Source of the DNA: Amoebidium appalachense
Taxonomy: Eukaryota; Ichthyosporea
Length of the DNA: 64,000 bases
Assembly (NCBI GenBank): GCA_963693365.1
Contig: CAVNZM010000005.1
Coordinates: forward strand, 4,216,001-4,280,000
Direction of reading: 5' to 3'
Below are positions 36,264 through 49,757 of the stretch, in pieces; position 1 is the first letter of the stretch, and every line of letters begins with the position of its first letter. Position numbers and translations under genes: made by a program. Under the pieces are notes generated by a model. The model was not told the origin of the DNA, made no database searches, and was given only the letters and a program-made list of their open reading frames with translations.

Positions 36264-36778
36264 ACATGCGCACACACATGCACACACCACCCATTCCTTT
36301 CTCTTGCATCCCATCCATCCCCTCACCCGAACTCTGCATAAAGCGCTCTTCTCCTTTGCTTACAAACGACACACCACCACACTCGCCCACGCACGAACCC
36401 TTTCCCCCGTCCCCCTCTCTCCACACACACACACACACACACACATACATACACACACATACACACACACGAAAAAGGAAATAATGCCAAGGGCAAAAGT
36501 AAGCTAGATATAGAAACCAAAACCCACACAATCAGCACCTGCACAAGCATACCCACACACCCACACAAACCTGCACACATGTACGCACACACACACACAC
36601 ACAGGCATTGATACCCACGCCCACACACGCATGCAGGCACGCAGGCACACACCCACACCCACACCCACACCCACACCCACACCCACACCCACACACACAC
36701 ACACGCACACACACACACACGCACACACACCCACACACACGCACACGCACACGCACACGCACACGCACACGCACACGC

Positions 36779-36818
<40 letters not shown>

Positions 36819-36849
36819 ACGCACACGCACACGCACATACACACACACG

Positions 36850-36912
<63 letters not shown>

Positions 36913-37025
36913 GCACGCACAGCATCCTGTTTGGTGCCGACTATGATCATGGGTACAGATGAGGGTTCGCCCATCGTTCGTTCCTCGTCAAAATCATCCC
37001 CACTGTCAAACCGGCTGTATGCACG

Positions 37026-37105
<80 letters not shown>

Positions 37106-37274
37106 CGCACATGTGTGTGTGTGTGTGGGTTGGTGGGTGTGTGTGTGTGCGCGCGCATGTGTGTGTGGGTGTGGGTGTGTGGGTGTGTAGGTGTGAGTGC
37201 GCGCATGTGTGCGCGTGCGCGTGTGCGTGTGTGCGTGCGTGCGTGCGTGTGTGGAGTTGGAGGGCCGGGGGAGG

Positions 37275-37309
<35 letters not shown>

Positions 37310-37526
37310 GAATGTGATATACAGGATGAACAACGTGAAGCGGACGAGTAAAGAACACACACACAGGCTCCGGGGGGCATCGTGAAGGTGGGGTTGGGGG
37401 GGGTTGGGGGGGGTTGGGGGGGGTTGGGGGGGGGGACGGAAGGGGGCAGCAGCAACGAAGTCATCCACAGTACCCGTGTTTTGACCCATTCATTTGAAGA
37501 GGGGTTTGCGGTTTTTTTTTTTTTTT

Positions 37527-37571
<45 letters not shown>

Positions 37572-37770
37572 CTCTCACAAGCACACATTCATAGATACAC
37601 ACAAACACCTGATGCATAGGCCGGGAACAAAACATGGGTTATTCTGGCAGCTAGCCTAAGCACAGAATCGGTGGTGGAGGAGAGGTGGTAGAAACAGAAA
37701 AATTACAGATCAAACAGTACGTACAAAACAAAGCCAAATGCGAGGTGTGTGTGTCTGCATGTGTGGTTTG

Positions 37771-37857
<87 letters not shown>

Positions 37858-37893
37858 CACGGGCGAACGCATGTGTGTGTGTGGGTGTGTGTA

Positions 37894-37930
<37 letters not shown>

Positions 37931-39179
37931 GGGGTCCGTGTAGATGTTGTGCTTGTGCATGTGTGCTATGCTGCTTGTTTGGGTGTATGTGCGTGTGTAC
38001 ATTGTGTGAATTTGTATGCATATGTGTTGTGCTAATGTCACTCATTGCATGCTTGTGTGCGTGTCTGTCTGTCTGTGTATGTATGTGTGCATGTGTGTGT
38101 GTGTGTGTACCTGTTGTGCATGCATCTGTGCCTGTGTGTGCAAGCATGTGTATGTGTGCATGTGAGTGTGTGCGTGCATGTGTACATGTGTATGTATGTT
38201 TGCACCCTGCGTGCACACACGATATCCTGCACATACCCCGAATCTCTACTTGGTGCCCCCCCAGTGCGCTCATGACCTCATACACCCACTTGTCCAGGTT
38301 TGCATATGACTTTCTGTTGCTCAGATCGTGCACGAGGATAATCCCTAGCCCCACCCATCATTAGCCATCCACACCAGCACAGAAACACTAAAACCTACTC
38401 TGAAATTTTTGCCCACTCGTACTTCTCCCTCGCCCGCCCTCCCCCACCCTCCCCCCTTCACACTCCCCCGCCATCCGCACACCCACGCATTCACCCACCT
38501 AGCCCTCCCCTTCCCCCTCCCCCCTTCCCCCCCCCCCCATTCCCCTCACCACTTTCCCTCTCATACATACACACACACACACACACACACCACACACACA
38601 CACATACGCCACAGCCATACACACACACCACCATCCCAACCCCTCCACCCCCCAATCCCCACCCCCCCCTCTTCCCCCTCCCCTCCCCCAATAACCCAGA
38701 ACACATGATCCACCTCTCTCTCGCTACTAATCCTCCCCCCCCTCCCCCCCCCCTCCCCCGCACCTACCCCCCCTCCCTCCCCCCTCCCCCTGCCCCCCCC
38801 CCACCCTTCCCCTCCCCCTCCCCCCCCTTCCCCCCCCCCTCAAAAAAAAACAAAAAAAAAACACATACCGTGCACACCCTGATAGAACATAGGTCTTCCC
38901 TTTCTGTGTGCTGCTGACCCCCCAATGTCCCAAAGCTCCACCTCCCAGGTGCTGCCCTCATGCTCGTGCAGCTGAAACCACAAGTCAGTAAAAGCGTCAG
39001 CCTCTTTGCCTGAACTTCTACACTCTATTTCACGCCCTGTTCACCCCCCTCCCCTCGTCCTTTTTTTTCTCTCTTCTCTCTTCTCTCGCTCTCTCTCTCG
39101 CCCTCCTTTCCTCACTCCTTACTGCCCCTCCTACTTTCCGCTCTCCCCCTCTCCCCGAGGCTCAAATCCATCCTATATT

Positions 39180-39265
<86 letters not shown>

Positions 39266-40343
39266 GCGCGTGCGCCGAGCAGCACTCATTCTATGTGGTT
39301 AACCCCCCCCTCTCCCCACCCCCCCCATCCCTCGCCGGCCCACAGAGCGTCGAAAAGACTAGAAGTTCTTAGACACCTCTCTAAACAGCGCTCCGCTCCC
39401 CTTCTCCCCTTTGCACTGAATCCCCCCCCCCCCCCCCCCCCCCCCCACCCCCTCCTTTCCCTTCCCATCTGATACACACATACCTACACCCCCACCCACC
39501 CACCCACCCACCCACCCACGTGCCTATATTTCCTTTCATTCTATCACGTGTGCACCTTTACGGCTCCGCATCTCCGCTTTCCTAGAGCACACCACAGCTC
39601 TCTCTCTCACTCTCACTCTCACCCTCACTCTCTCTCTCTCCCTCCCCCTCCCTCCCTCCCTCTCTCCCTCCCTCCCTCCCTCCCTCCCTCCCTCTCCTTC
39701 TCTATCTCTGTCCTCCCCCCCTCCCCCCGCCCCCTCCCCTTCTCAGCTTCTGGTCACCATGAAAAACCAGCAAGGTACTCTAAATCTTTATGCCTTCCAT
39801 TCCCCCATTCTGCCATGCCCTCTGCAACACTACAACCCTGCCAAACGGTCTTCCCCTTTCACCCCCCTCCCCCAACCCCAACCCCTCACCTCCCCCCTCC
39901 CCCTACCCTCCCCCCCACCCACCCACCCAGGCCTCCCCCCACCTTTATGTCTATGTTGCAGCCAACAGTGCCGTAGGGTCTCCTCAGCACCTCCTTTTGC
40001 GCAAAAGCGTGCACAAACGCCGTCTTACCGACTCCTACAAACGTGGCATGTTAGTACTTGCATGCTCGAACTGGCAGACTCCCACAGCCCCACATGTGCA
40101 GATGGGCAAGTGTGATGGTGAACCACAGGGAAAGGGTGGAGGTTGGAGGGCAAGACCGAGAAAGGAAGTAATAAAAGGTGGGAGAGGAGGCAAGACAAGG
40201 AAAATAAGTGAGGGTGGGATGTTGGATCATCGTGAGTGCGTGTGCTGGTGGGTACTGGTCCGAACAGGCCCAACTTCGTCATGCACCTCTCCGAGAATGC
40301 ACATCTTTACACAAAGGATTTGATGAACATAACACATACGAAT

Positions 40344-40436
<93 letters not shown>

Positions 40437-40903
40437 CGCACACACAACCCACACACACACAGGGACACACGCACACGCACACGCACACGCACAGTCGCAC
40501 ACACGCACACACATACATAGAAGGGGGGAAGAAGGGAAGAAGAGAGAGGGAGGATAACGGGGAAGGGGAGACAGAGAGGGAGGCGGGGGAGGGAGGGACG
40601 GCCTGGAGGAAGCAGAGAGAGAGGGAGGAAGGGAGGGAGAGACGGGAGAGAGAAAGGGGGGAAGGGAGAAGGGGAGAGGAAGGGCGAGGGAAAGACGCGC
40701 GCACAATTTTATACACACGCACGCACACACGCAAACACACAACATACACACACACACGCACACACACAGACGTACACACACGCGCACACCCTCACCCCCA
40801 TGCACAGATAGGCATGCGTATACACACACGCACGCACGATATTATACGCACGCACACCTGAGTCGCCGACGACCAGGACCCTGACGGTTGTGCCAGCAGC
40901 CAT
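33599..40903 (-). CDS. RABL3: RABL3-type Rab-like small GTPase, 9 exons
   Basis: Minus-strand exons: 40858-40903, 39943-40034, 38869-38971, 38221-38344, 36911-37014, 36153-36208, 35001-35107, 34484-34562, 33599-33691; 804 nt, 267 residues, stop TAA. The P-loop GDSGVGKT is split by intron 1. Later motifs are VELWDIGGS (the Trp-Asp-x-Gly-Gly form of RABL3 in place of Trp-Asp-x-x-Gly-Gln), GIILVHDLSNRKSYANLDKW and IIVGTKQD. A C-terminal helix carries SFLDRVIARR, and the tail ends VYALQ without a prenylation cysteine, as in RABL3. Animal RABL3 works with prenylation chaperones and Ras-type signalling; here that is only a family expectation. The donor of exon 4 is uncertain: phase requires the GTGTGT at 38220, whereas the better-looking GTATGT at 38236 would break the frame. 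Confidence 0.92.
34735..34990 (+). repeat. Degenerate CCTGTGTG(C) minisatellite
   Basis: Many short units such as CTGTGTGCCTGTGTCCTGTG with variation. It lies in the intron between exons 7 and 8 of the RABL3-like gene and reaches to within about 10 bases of the exon-7 donor. Confidence 0.85.
36650..36910. repeat. Compound (CA)n/(CACACCC)n/(CACACG)n tract
   Basis: About 260 bases of CA-based repeats with blocks of ACACCC and CGCACA variants, reaching the donor of the RABL3-like exon at 36911. Confidence 0.95.
39181..39262. repeat. (CA)n microsatellite in intron
   Basis: About forty CA dinucleotides between RABL3-like exons 2 and 3. Confidence 0.97.
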
Positions 40904-42831
40904 GTCGTGGGTGTCCGGCACACACGGCCCGCCGCCCCAAAGGCCGTCCAGCTTGCCAACCTGCAGGCACTGGTGGCCCGTCTGTATGCTTGTCTGTCTG
41001 CTCCCTCCGTGCCTGCCTCCCCTGCCTCCCAAACCCGTGCGTATCTTATCCCAGCCTGGTTCCCTGCTATAGCAGACTGTATACTGCAGCGTCCCCTATC
41101 ATGCTACCTCAACAAGATGGTACCACAGTAGAATTGCTGACACAGCAGCTGCAGAGACAAAACGTCCGTCCGTGCCACAACGGCTTGGCCAACTGCCGCG
41201 TAGCAACAACCTATCAGCTCACGGCCACCCTTTTAGTGACGTCATTCGTTCGGATGCCAAAGATAAAAGATGGTATGCATTGCAAGAGTATTACTCTCGT
41301 CAGCTCGTCATCGCTAGGAATAGTTCTCAAATGCTGCCTGCACCACTATATAACTAGCACCAGAATGAATATTTCTATGCTCAGGTTTTTTTTTTTTCTT
41401 CACTACGTATTTTTTTTTGTGCTGTCTGTTAGGTCTGCACTTTGCAAGGACAAGCTGGGACAGTGTTTGCATTCCAACTGATAAAATTATTCGTTTTGAT
41501 TGGCCAGTTTCATTCAATAAGAGTTTCAAACTGAGTACACGCGCTTTCAGTGTCAGCGCATGTAGTGGCGAACTGCCCAGAGGGTTCTAGAATACTGCGT
41601 AGGCTGTCGATCTTTCTTTCGCAGCCTTGAAGTACTTCTGGATGTAGTGATTGGTCGTCTTCTGCGTGGGTTGCAGCGTGAGCTATGCGCGCGCCAGCTG
41701 AGCACAGTTTCAAACTTTCCTGGGGGTATGTAGATGTACATGTTGATCTTTCGATGCCGGGGCATTCCAAAGCCAAATTCCGCACGGCCGAAGGACAGTG
41801 TGACGGGGGCACTGACTGTACTCTGCAGGGTGTGAAATTTGTTTTAGGCTAGTGCCATTTTGGCAGCTTTCCACCAGCCTGGATGGCCCTAATAGAGCCA
41901 ACAACCGTTTTTAGGTGCCATTTTTCGAATAAATTTGGCTATGTTAGGGCCAATTTTTCAGAAATTGATGGACCTAACCTCGAAAAGTTAGGGACAATTT
42001 TCGGACTTTCAGGGACAATTTTCTGGCCCTAAACCCCCTAATTTCACAGCCTGGTACTCTGTACTCAACTACTCATATCTCTAACCCTAAACCCTAACCC
42101 TAAACCCTTATATCATATGTATGTAAAATTATATACTTTCGTAACATCAGAAATACAATTCTTATTAGCCACCTACACGTGTGCTTCACACGCGAACACG
42201 TTTGTATGGAGTGACCACACAAGATTCGTGATCATGAGTCGATATCGATGAGATTCCGTTACCTCCGGCCGAAGTTCGAACTTTGCCACAGCTCATTTGT
42301 CGTAGAAGTGTATGTAGTTCAAAACCCCACAGAAAAACATATAGCTAGCATCTTTGTTTCAGTTCCAGCCTTCTTGTTCTCTCTGCCAGCCGGCCCTTAA
42401 GTCCATTGATTAGTGTTGGCCTTAAGCTGCCATCGTGTTTGTCCATTTTTGTCCATGGCCTTTTAAGACGCTCAGCTGGCACCCATCGTTGCGCAGTCCA
42501 CGATAGCTTGTTTGCACCAGCTACGCTTTTTAGCCAGCAACTGCTCTAGGGCTATACATTATACCAACCCAACGCCCTACATCATTGGTACAGTCAGACT
42601 GTGACATACACCTACTGGCCAGCCGAATCCGCGTTGTGCTTTCTTTTTGTCCCGCGTGGCATCAGCCTTCAAATTTACCCTAACCGACACTACTAACGTT
42701 CTGCATTTTCAAACAAGTAGCCAACACGTTTACCCACCCAATCACTCTCTTCAAATTATACAACATTGCCTATAGCTAAAAGGTGCACCTACCCACCCGC
42801 CTTAGGTCCACCATCGGTGTTACGGCTTGCC
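40904..42831. other. Divergent intergenic region (RABL3-like / SH2 gene)
   Basis: Holds the promoters of two divergent genes. A perfect cyclic-AMP-response-like TGACGTCA lies at 41237-41244. Open frames at 40907-41131 and 41172-41357 on the plus strand look partly protein-like but have no partner exons or recognisable domain. Telomere-like repeats lie at 42082-42109. Otherwise ordinary sequence without the homopolymers seen in introns. Confidence 0.45.
42082..42109. repeat. Interstitial telomere-like repeats
   Basis: Alternating TAACCC and TAAACCC units (about four) in an intergenic region. The TTTAGGG/TTAGGG mix resembles plant and algal-type telomeres. Confidence 0.75.
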
Positions 42832-43834
42832 ATGGCTGCAGCCGCTGCCACCAGCCAGCCCTCGCGCGAAAGATGGCGTAGGTCGGGTGACAATGAGCTA
42901 CGCTACGTGCGCCTGGGTGAAAGGCCAGTAGACAACTCTCTTAGCGTGTGGCCAAACGATGATCATGCAGGAGACCCCTATGAGGTCTTTGCGGAGGCAC
43001 CCAGACGCACCCTCCAACTAGCACCTACACACTCTGAACCCACCCTGTCCCATCACTACGTTCCCCTGCGCAGCAGGAACACACAACCCCATCCTCCCTT
43101 AGGCTACGATCAAGTCGCCGAAGATGTCCGCCGGCCTTTTCGAGGTAGCTTGTCGACCCCACTCATTTTACACACCGCGACATCCAACACCCCAACGACG
43201 CAGACAGCCAGCGCACCCCTGCACCCGCCACCTGTCCCCCCACGCAGTGCGTGCCTGTACTCAAACCTGTCCCAAAATGATTCCTCTGCCACCCCCCCTC
43301 CCCTGCCCCCCCTCGACCACCGAAGACTTTATCTGGCCCGCTTTCTGTCGGCACTCCGACGTCTCAACCACCCGAGGTAGGTGCTAAGGGAAGAGAGAAG
43401 GGGGGAGGGTGAGGGGGGCTAAGGATTGGGGAATGCTCTGTGCGCTTAGCACGGGAGTAACAATCCGAACTCTGCTTGTCATTACCAGACTGCAGATTTT
43501 AGGCGGATTGAAGTGGGTGTTGTTGTGGTTGCATCTTGCAAACTATCCAAATGGTATAGAAGGGTGCTTTGTACATGGTGTTAAGGATATGGCGGACTTA
43601 TGCAAACATACTATCACACACGCATACGTATACAAAAAAACTCAACTGTGCCTGCTTACAAGGGGGCACATACTGTACACACTCATGCTGGCACGTAAAT
43701 AGGCCACCAGTTTTCCCGCCCGCGGCAAACCGATGCATTGTATTTTTGCGCGCTAACATACACACGTGTAGACACACTTGTGCATGTACGCACACAAACA
43801 TCTATTAGTAATGATACACACACACAAACAGCCA

Positions 43835-43892
<58 letters not shown>

Positions 43893-44049
43893 GCACGGGC
43901 ACACTCCCCTTTCCCGGACAGGACACAATTTCGTGCACACACATACACACACACACGCCCAGCTACACACAAGCGGACACACATACCAGCACGCGCACAC
44001 ATGCACGCGCATGCGTGTACGCGCACGCGCGCATGCGCCCGCGCGCGCG

Positions 44050-44093
<44 letters not shown>

Positions 44094-44515
44094 ACAGACA
44101 CATACACACACACAGTTGCCAAACACACAAAATCCCCGACCGTGAGTGAGTGTTCGCAAACACGTGCACAACACACACCGCCAACCATTACACAGACAGC
44201 TATGGCGACATACACATGTGTGACACTTTCGCGCCCGCCCACACACACACACACACAATTGCTATGACCCAAAAAAAAAAAAAATCACACATGATGCACT
44301 CTGTCGAACACATGATTTGCCAACGAATGGGCTGCACACCAGTTCATACCGGCGGCGTTGCCTGTGTGCCCGTTAATTTAGTTAAGCCCATTCGATGATG
44401 TATCTCCTTCCGCGAAAACTGCCCACCCCCACTACCACCACGGCTACCACTGCCATCAACAGACACCTACGCGCACGCACATCATGCGAAAAATAAAACC
44501 AAACCCACACGCACA

Positions 44516-44560
<45 letters not shown>

Positions 44561-44583
44561 CGCACACACACACACACGCACAC

Positions 44584-44663
<80 letters not shown>

Positions 44664-45460
44664 GCCTTTTTCATCCGATGATAACCCACAAACATTTGTG
44701 ACACAGGGGTTCTACTTTGAAGTCAACTCATGTGGACCGCTGCAAAGTGAGCCTTGGTATGCCGGTGCACTCTCAAAGACAGAAGCAAACGCCCTTCTCA
44801 TGGGTAGGTGGGACTGAAACCAAAAACTGGCAGTGAAATACCTGATAGTTATTGCTCAGAGAATAGGGGCATCCGGGCGAATGTGGGGAATTCAAACTAT
44901 TGTGCGTTTTGGAAACATCAAGAATGACGATGGGATTTTTTATTTTTTTTTATTTTTTTATTTTTTTTGGGGGGGGGGGGGGAGGGGGGAGGGGGGAGTA
45001 CGTGGGTACAAATGTGAATTAGGAGGGGGGCAAGAAAACCAGGGTGCACAAAGACGTGAGTAAGGGGAACGGGCAATGTGTGTGTGTGTGTGTGTGTGTG
45101 TTGGAGAGAAGGGGAAGGAGAAAAGGGGGGGGAGGAGGAGAAGGGTTGTGACAGGTTGCATGTGCGAAAGCCTCCTCGTGTACATGTGTTGCAGGTTTGA
45201 GCACCAACACCAGGCATGTAGACCCTCCTCCCCCCCCCCCCCCCCCCCCCCCCCCTTGCACGTGCCTGTTCACATCTGACCGGGGTTACAGAGGATGGAC
45301 TTTTGGGTGCTTTTCTGGTGCGCCAGTCAGACTCGAAGGAAGGTCGGTATCATTTTCATGAGCCCATGTGGGTGGGTGGGTGGGTGTGGGTGTGTGCGTG
45401 TGGGTGGGTGTGGAGATGTGTGTGTGCTGTGTACTTGTGTGTGTGTGTGTGATGTGTGTG

Positions 45461-45496
<36 letters not shown>

Positions 45497-46729
45497 GCGC
45501 GCGCGCGCACCCACGTGTGTGCACAGCCACATGCATGTTACGGTGAATGTGTGTATGTATACGTGTGCACACTCGTGTGTGTGATTGTGTGCTACAGGAT
45601 GAAACGGAGGGGAAGAATTGTAGGTGGGTTGGGGGATACATCATGGTGTTCAATCACATTGGATGATTAGAATGCACGGGTACTGAGAGGAAACATTATG
45701 TTTGGGCCCCACGTAGAGACCAGATGGGGGGGAGGGACACACGGATGATTGAATGGACAAAACATTGCTAAAGGTGTAAGAATAAGACGGGGTAATGGTT
45801 GCAATAGAAGGGGGGAGTGTTGGTAGGCTTTCCGTGCAATTGACAGAGGGGGCGGGGGGGGGGGGGGGGGGGGGATGACGACCAGGGCTGATTGTAGGGC
45901 GAAATTATGCTTTAACAGATCGAGGGGTTGAATGATGGTTCAGTGTGTGTGGGCAGACACTGAATTGTGGTTGTTTTGGCCCACAGGTCAGCACGTGCTG
46001 TCGTTTATTGGTGACGGGATGTGTGTGTGCCACGTCAGGATCAGCAACTGCACAGGCAGATACATGCTTGTGGGTACGTGCACGTCAGACCTTTTTTTTT
46101 TTTTTTTTTTTTTTTTTGTTTAACTAACAGAGTCTCGAAGTAATCTACTGTAGTTAACCGTGTAGTCCCTTGGTCTCTGAAGATCTTTACTAACAACTGG
46201 ATTACCTACTTTGGCTGATGTCCCGGTGTGTCTGCTTTGGCTGATGTCCCGGTGTGTCTGCATGCACGTTGCTTGTATGCCTGCATATGCATATGCGCGT
46301 GCATGCATGTGGTGGTGCCTGACACTCCCTGTGTGCCTGTCTGTGTGTGCATGTGCGGTGTGATGCATGTGGATTAATCTTTTCCCCTTTCCGGTGAAAC
46401 TGAGTCACATTGCTACCATGCCCCCCTCCCCCCCCCCCCCCCCCCCCCTTCCTCCTCCTCCTCCTCCCCCCCCACTCCCCCCCCCCCCCCCTCCTCCCCC
46501 ACTCCCCTCCCCTCTTTCCCCCCCCCCCTTCTCCCCCTTTGCCCGTCCTATTTTCCTCTTGGTTCTCACGATAACCTTTTATTCTCTCTGTTTCTTGGGA
46601 TGGGTCTTTCATTGGCTGGGGGATCGTGTGTGTTTGCAACATAACTTTAACCTTGGTAACTTGGAAGTACCCAAATCCTCCCCATAGTCATTACCAACAT
46701 AATAGTTCCACCCCACCCCCTTCTTACCC

Positions 46730-46763
<34 letters not shown>

Positions 46764-46860
46764 CCCCCTCTCTCTCCGTGGTTGTTCCTTTTATTTTGCA
46801 TATTGTTGAAAGTACTACGTTTCTGTGAATTCGTGAATGTTCTGTGTAACCCGTAACAGT

Positions 46861-46898
<38 letters not shown>

Positions 46899-47008
46899 CC
46901 GCCGCCCAAACGCACACACACATAGACACACGTGCGCGTATTCTGTAGCGCATTCTAACCACACCACACACACACAGCCCGGGCAAACACACACACATGC
47001 GCGCGCGC

Positions 47009-47069
<61 letters not shown>

Positions 47070-47386
47070 TCTGCAACACAGCTAACCCTCCCCCCCCCTC
47101 CCCCCCCCCCCCCCACCCTACCCTCCCCCCCCCCCCCCCCCCTCCCTCCCTCCCTCCCTCCAATAAAAAATTAAAATAAAATAAAACAAAAATAAAAAAT
47201 AAACTCACACACACATACACCGTGACATGCACACACGTATTCTGAAACCCATCCCCCCCCCCCCTCCCCCCTCTCCCACCCACCCAGCCCCACCGCCCCT
47301 CCCCCGCCAAACGCACATGCACACACACGAACGACACGCACATGTCTTCTCTAACGCATTCTAAACCCCCCCCCCGCCCCCCCCCC

Positions 47387-47422
<36 letters not shown>

Positions 47423-47561
47423 AGGCAGCAGCTATCGCAGCTTCAACAGCCTGCAGGAGCTAATCAGGGCCTGCCGTGAGGGCCAATTCCTAATGGCCGA
47501 TACGGGGCCATGCCCGACGGCCCTGCGCCTGACCCGGCCATGCCTCAGCCTGGGCCGCTGA
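42832..47561 (+). CDS. SH2-domain adaptor protein with Tyr-motif N-terminus
   Basis: Exons: 42832-43376, 44707-44803, 45292-45342, 45987-46073, 47425-47561 (stop TGA). The last four join in phase and encode a complete SH2 domain: [28 protein letters not shown] (with the phosphotyrosine-binding Arg of FLVR), [16 protein letters not shown] and [16 protein letters not shown], then a short tail. Exon 1 encodes about 182 residues, mostly disordered, with Tyr-x-x-hydrophobic motifs (YVRL 25, YEVF 50, YVPL 76, YDQV 92, YSNL 143) and a Pro-rich PPPVPPR. It looks like a phosphotyrosine adaptor without catalytic domain. Exon 1 ends in phase 2 but exon 2 needs phase 0, so a small exon is missing; 44195-44216 would fit by phase but is unproven. 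The start is the ATG in GCCATGGCT. Confidence 0.82.
43836..43890. repeat. (CA)n microsatellite in intron
   Basis: More than twenty CA dinucleotides in the first intron of the SH2 gene, one of several there (also at 44050-44092). Confidence 0.95.
44519..44660. repeat. (CA)n microsatellite with CG variants
   Basis: About 140 bases of CA repeats with scattered CGCA units. It ends about 45 bases before the acceptor of the SH2 exon at 44707. Confidence 0.96.
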
Positions 47562-48845
47562 AAACCCAACTGGGCCGGCAAAAAAGCCTTGAAGAATCAA
47601 AATATTCTCCGGGTTACTTTGGGCCTGGGCGTGAGGTTACATGAAAGAACGGAACTCTTGTCGACTTGATTTGGTTTGTGCTAGCATTTTGCATGGGTTG
47701 TTGTTGTGCCCACTTTTGTCTCGTTTCATTTTCAGGCGTACTGATTTGGGCCAAAGTTTTCCTTTGTCGTGACGGAGAGAACAACAAGGGAGGACAAGGA
47801 CAGTGTCACTTAGCCGGGATGTTTCAGGAGATATATACATGAATTTAGTGAATTCTGCCTTATACGCAGATGATTCAGTGCCAGCATCCCTTAGTTTTAC
47901 GATTTCAGCGCTTACCAACCACAGTCTTACTTTTTATGTGGCTGCTCAATAATGTACGCTCAAACTTTTTATTTAGTAAAATCTTCGTGGGTAATATACC
48001 TTTATCTTTTAGCGAACCCTTAAGCTTACCCGGATAACCCGTAGGATTGCTCTATTCGTTCTCATGGTTCCTCTCCTGTACAACGTTGTTTCTTTTTTAC
48101 TGTGGTGGTGGTGGTGGTGGGGCCAAGAGGGGGGGGGGGGGGGGGAGGGAGGCTTTTGTAGTTTTGGCATGCCGACGGTGTACTGCCACTTAGTTTTTGT
48201 ACATGCGCGTTACACTACAACCAATTGCGTGTGTGTGCATATTCGATTCCTGTATACATTAAAACAGGGTGGCACAGTGATGTAGATCAATAATGGCGTA
48301 GGTGATAAAGAAAGTGATATATTTTCATTGTTAGATTTGGTTTTTCGACGTTATAATACGATACCCATCTCACAGCGATATTGTGTTTCGCATTGTAAAA
48401 TACGACGCAAAGCCACCTGAAATAAAGCTACAGTTGCTGAAGAGACACGGCACTGAAGCCACACAGACTTTCAAGCCTGTACACACATGTACATATATGG
48501 GTGGGCGGTTTGGTTACCCAGCCGCCAAACATGCTGCCATTCATTATGATCACGCAAATGTACCTTGTGCGCCCAATCATCCAAACTCGGGGTCATGGAC
48601 CAATCATGCCATCGGTGGATATATGTACGTGTGTGCATGCAGAAGCGTTGACCCACTAATATTAGTTACCTATTTTTGTGGACTAAAAAGCATGACTCTA
48701 CGTACGATTTCATTGTACTATATAAGTTAGTAATAGTAGTCCGAGCGACTAGCTCGTCAACATGCATATACGGTACGCACACATATGCACATGATAGCTA
48801 AGTTGCTTATAACTGAATAAGTAAGGGATTTCTTTATTCCGGGGA

Positions 48846-48881
<36 letters not shown>

Positions 48882-49430
48882 TTTCATTCTTTTATCTAGC
48901 CCCTCCCCTCCCCTCCTTTCCCGTTGAACGTGGTGTACTGTAAGGACTGCCCAGGCCGTTAGAACATCGGAATTCAGCGGCCGACGAAGTCTGGCAGCCA
49001 GAATCCACGTGCAGCACAAATTATTGTGTACAGCCTACCCACTCATTTTTATTCATTTTGAGTGTGCTTCTCAGAATGCCTGGGGTGACGTGGGGTCCCA
49101 ACCCTTCAGTCAACTAACCGTTACGGTAGGATATTTAGTATTTAGAGTCATCAAATAGCGATCAGATGCAACAACATTCGTGCCGGATAAGACTTCCCCC
49201 CCCCTCCCCCCCCCCTCCCCCCTTCACAACAAAACAAAACAATATCTACCCCCCCCCCCCCCCCCCCCCCCAAAAAAATAAAAATAAAACAAAATAAAAA
49301 TAAAACAAACAAACAAACAAAACAAAAAACATACAATGTCATACTGTATTACACAGGCACACACATTTTAACCCCCCCCCCCCCCCCTCCCCACACACAC
49401 ACACATTATACCCCCCCCCCCCCCCCCCCC

Positions 49431-49464
<34 letters not shown>

Positions 49465-49497
49465 CCTCCCAACACACACACACACACACGCACACTG
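47562..49497. other. Convergent intergenic region (SH2 gene / DPH5)
   Basis: Between two 3' ends. Contains open frames at 47637-47918 (minus) and 48383-48730 (plus) with no recognisable domain and no splice partners; a poly-G run at 48847-48880; C-rich, CA-containing and A-rich DNA at 49195-49495. Nothing here is convincing as a gene. Confidence 0.45.
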
Positions 49498-49726
49498 TCA
49501 GTGCTTCATCAGCCCCTTTATGTAGTCCCTATCCAGTGCAAACGGTAGCAGGGCCTCCAACTCCAAATCGTGGCATTTTCCCGCAATCACGAAACTGTGC
49601 AGTGGTCCACCAAAATCCACATCCCGCATAGACCCCATGCGCCCGGCAACGATTTTCTGTGTGGGCTGGCCTACACGTGCTAGGCCCACGCATAGTGTGT
49701 CCTCATCGTACACTGCGAGCATGTGT

Positions 49727-49757
<31 letters not shown>

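Noticed and set aside
47637-47918. 93-residue minus-strand frame
   Set aside because: No domain, no splice context; probably chance in the 3' flank of the SH2 gene.
48383-48730. Plus-strand 115-residue frame beginning MFRIVKYDAKPPEIKLQLLK
   Set aside because: The first 30 residues look plausible, but no splice partners, domain or context support it in a convergent intergenic region.
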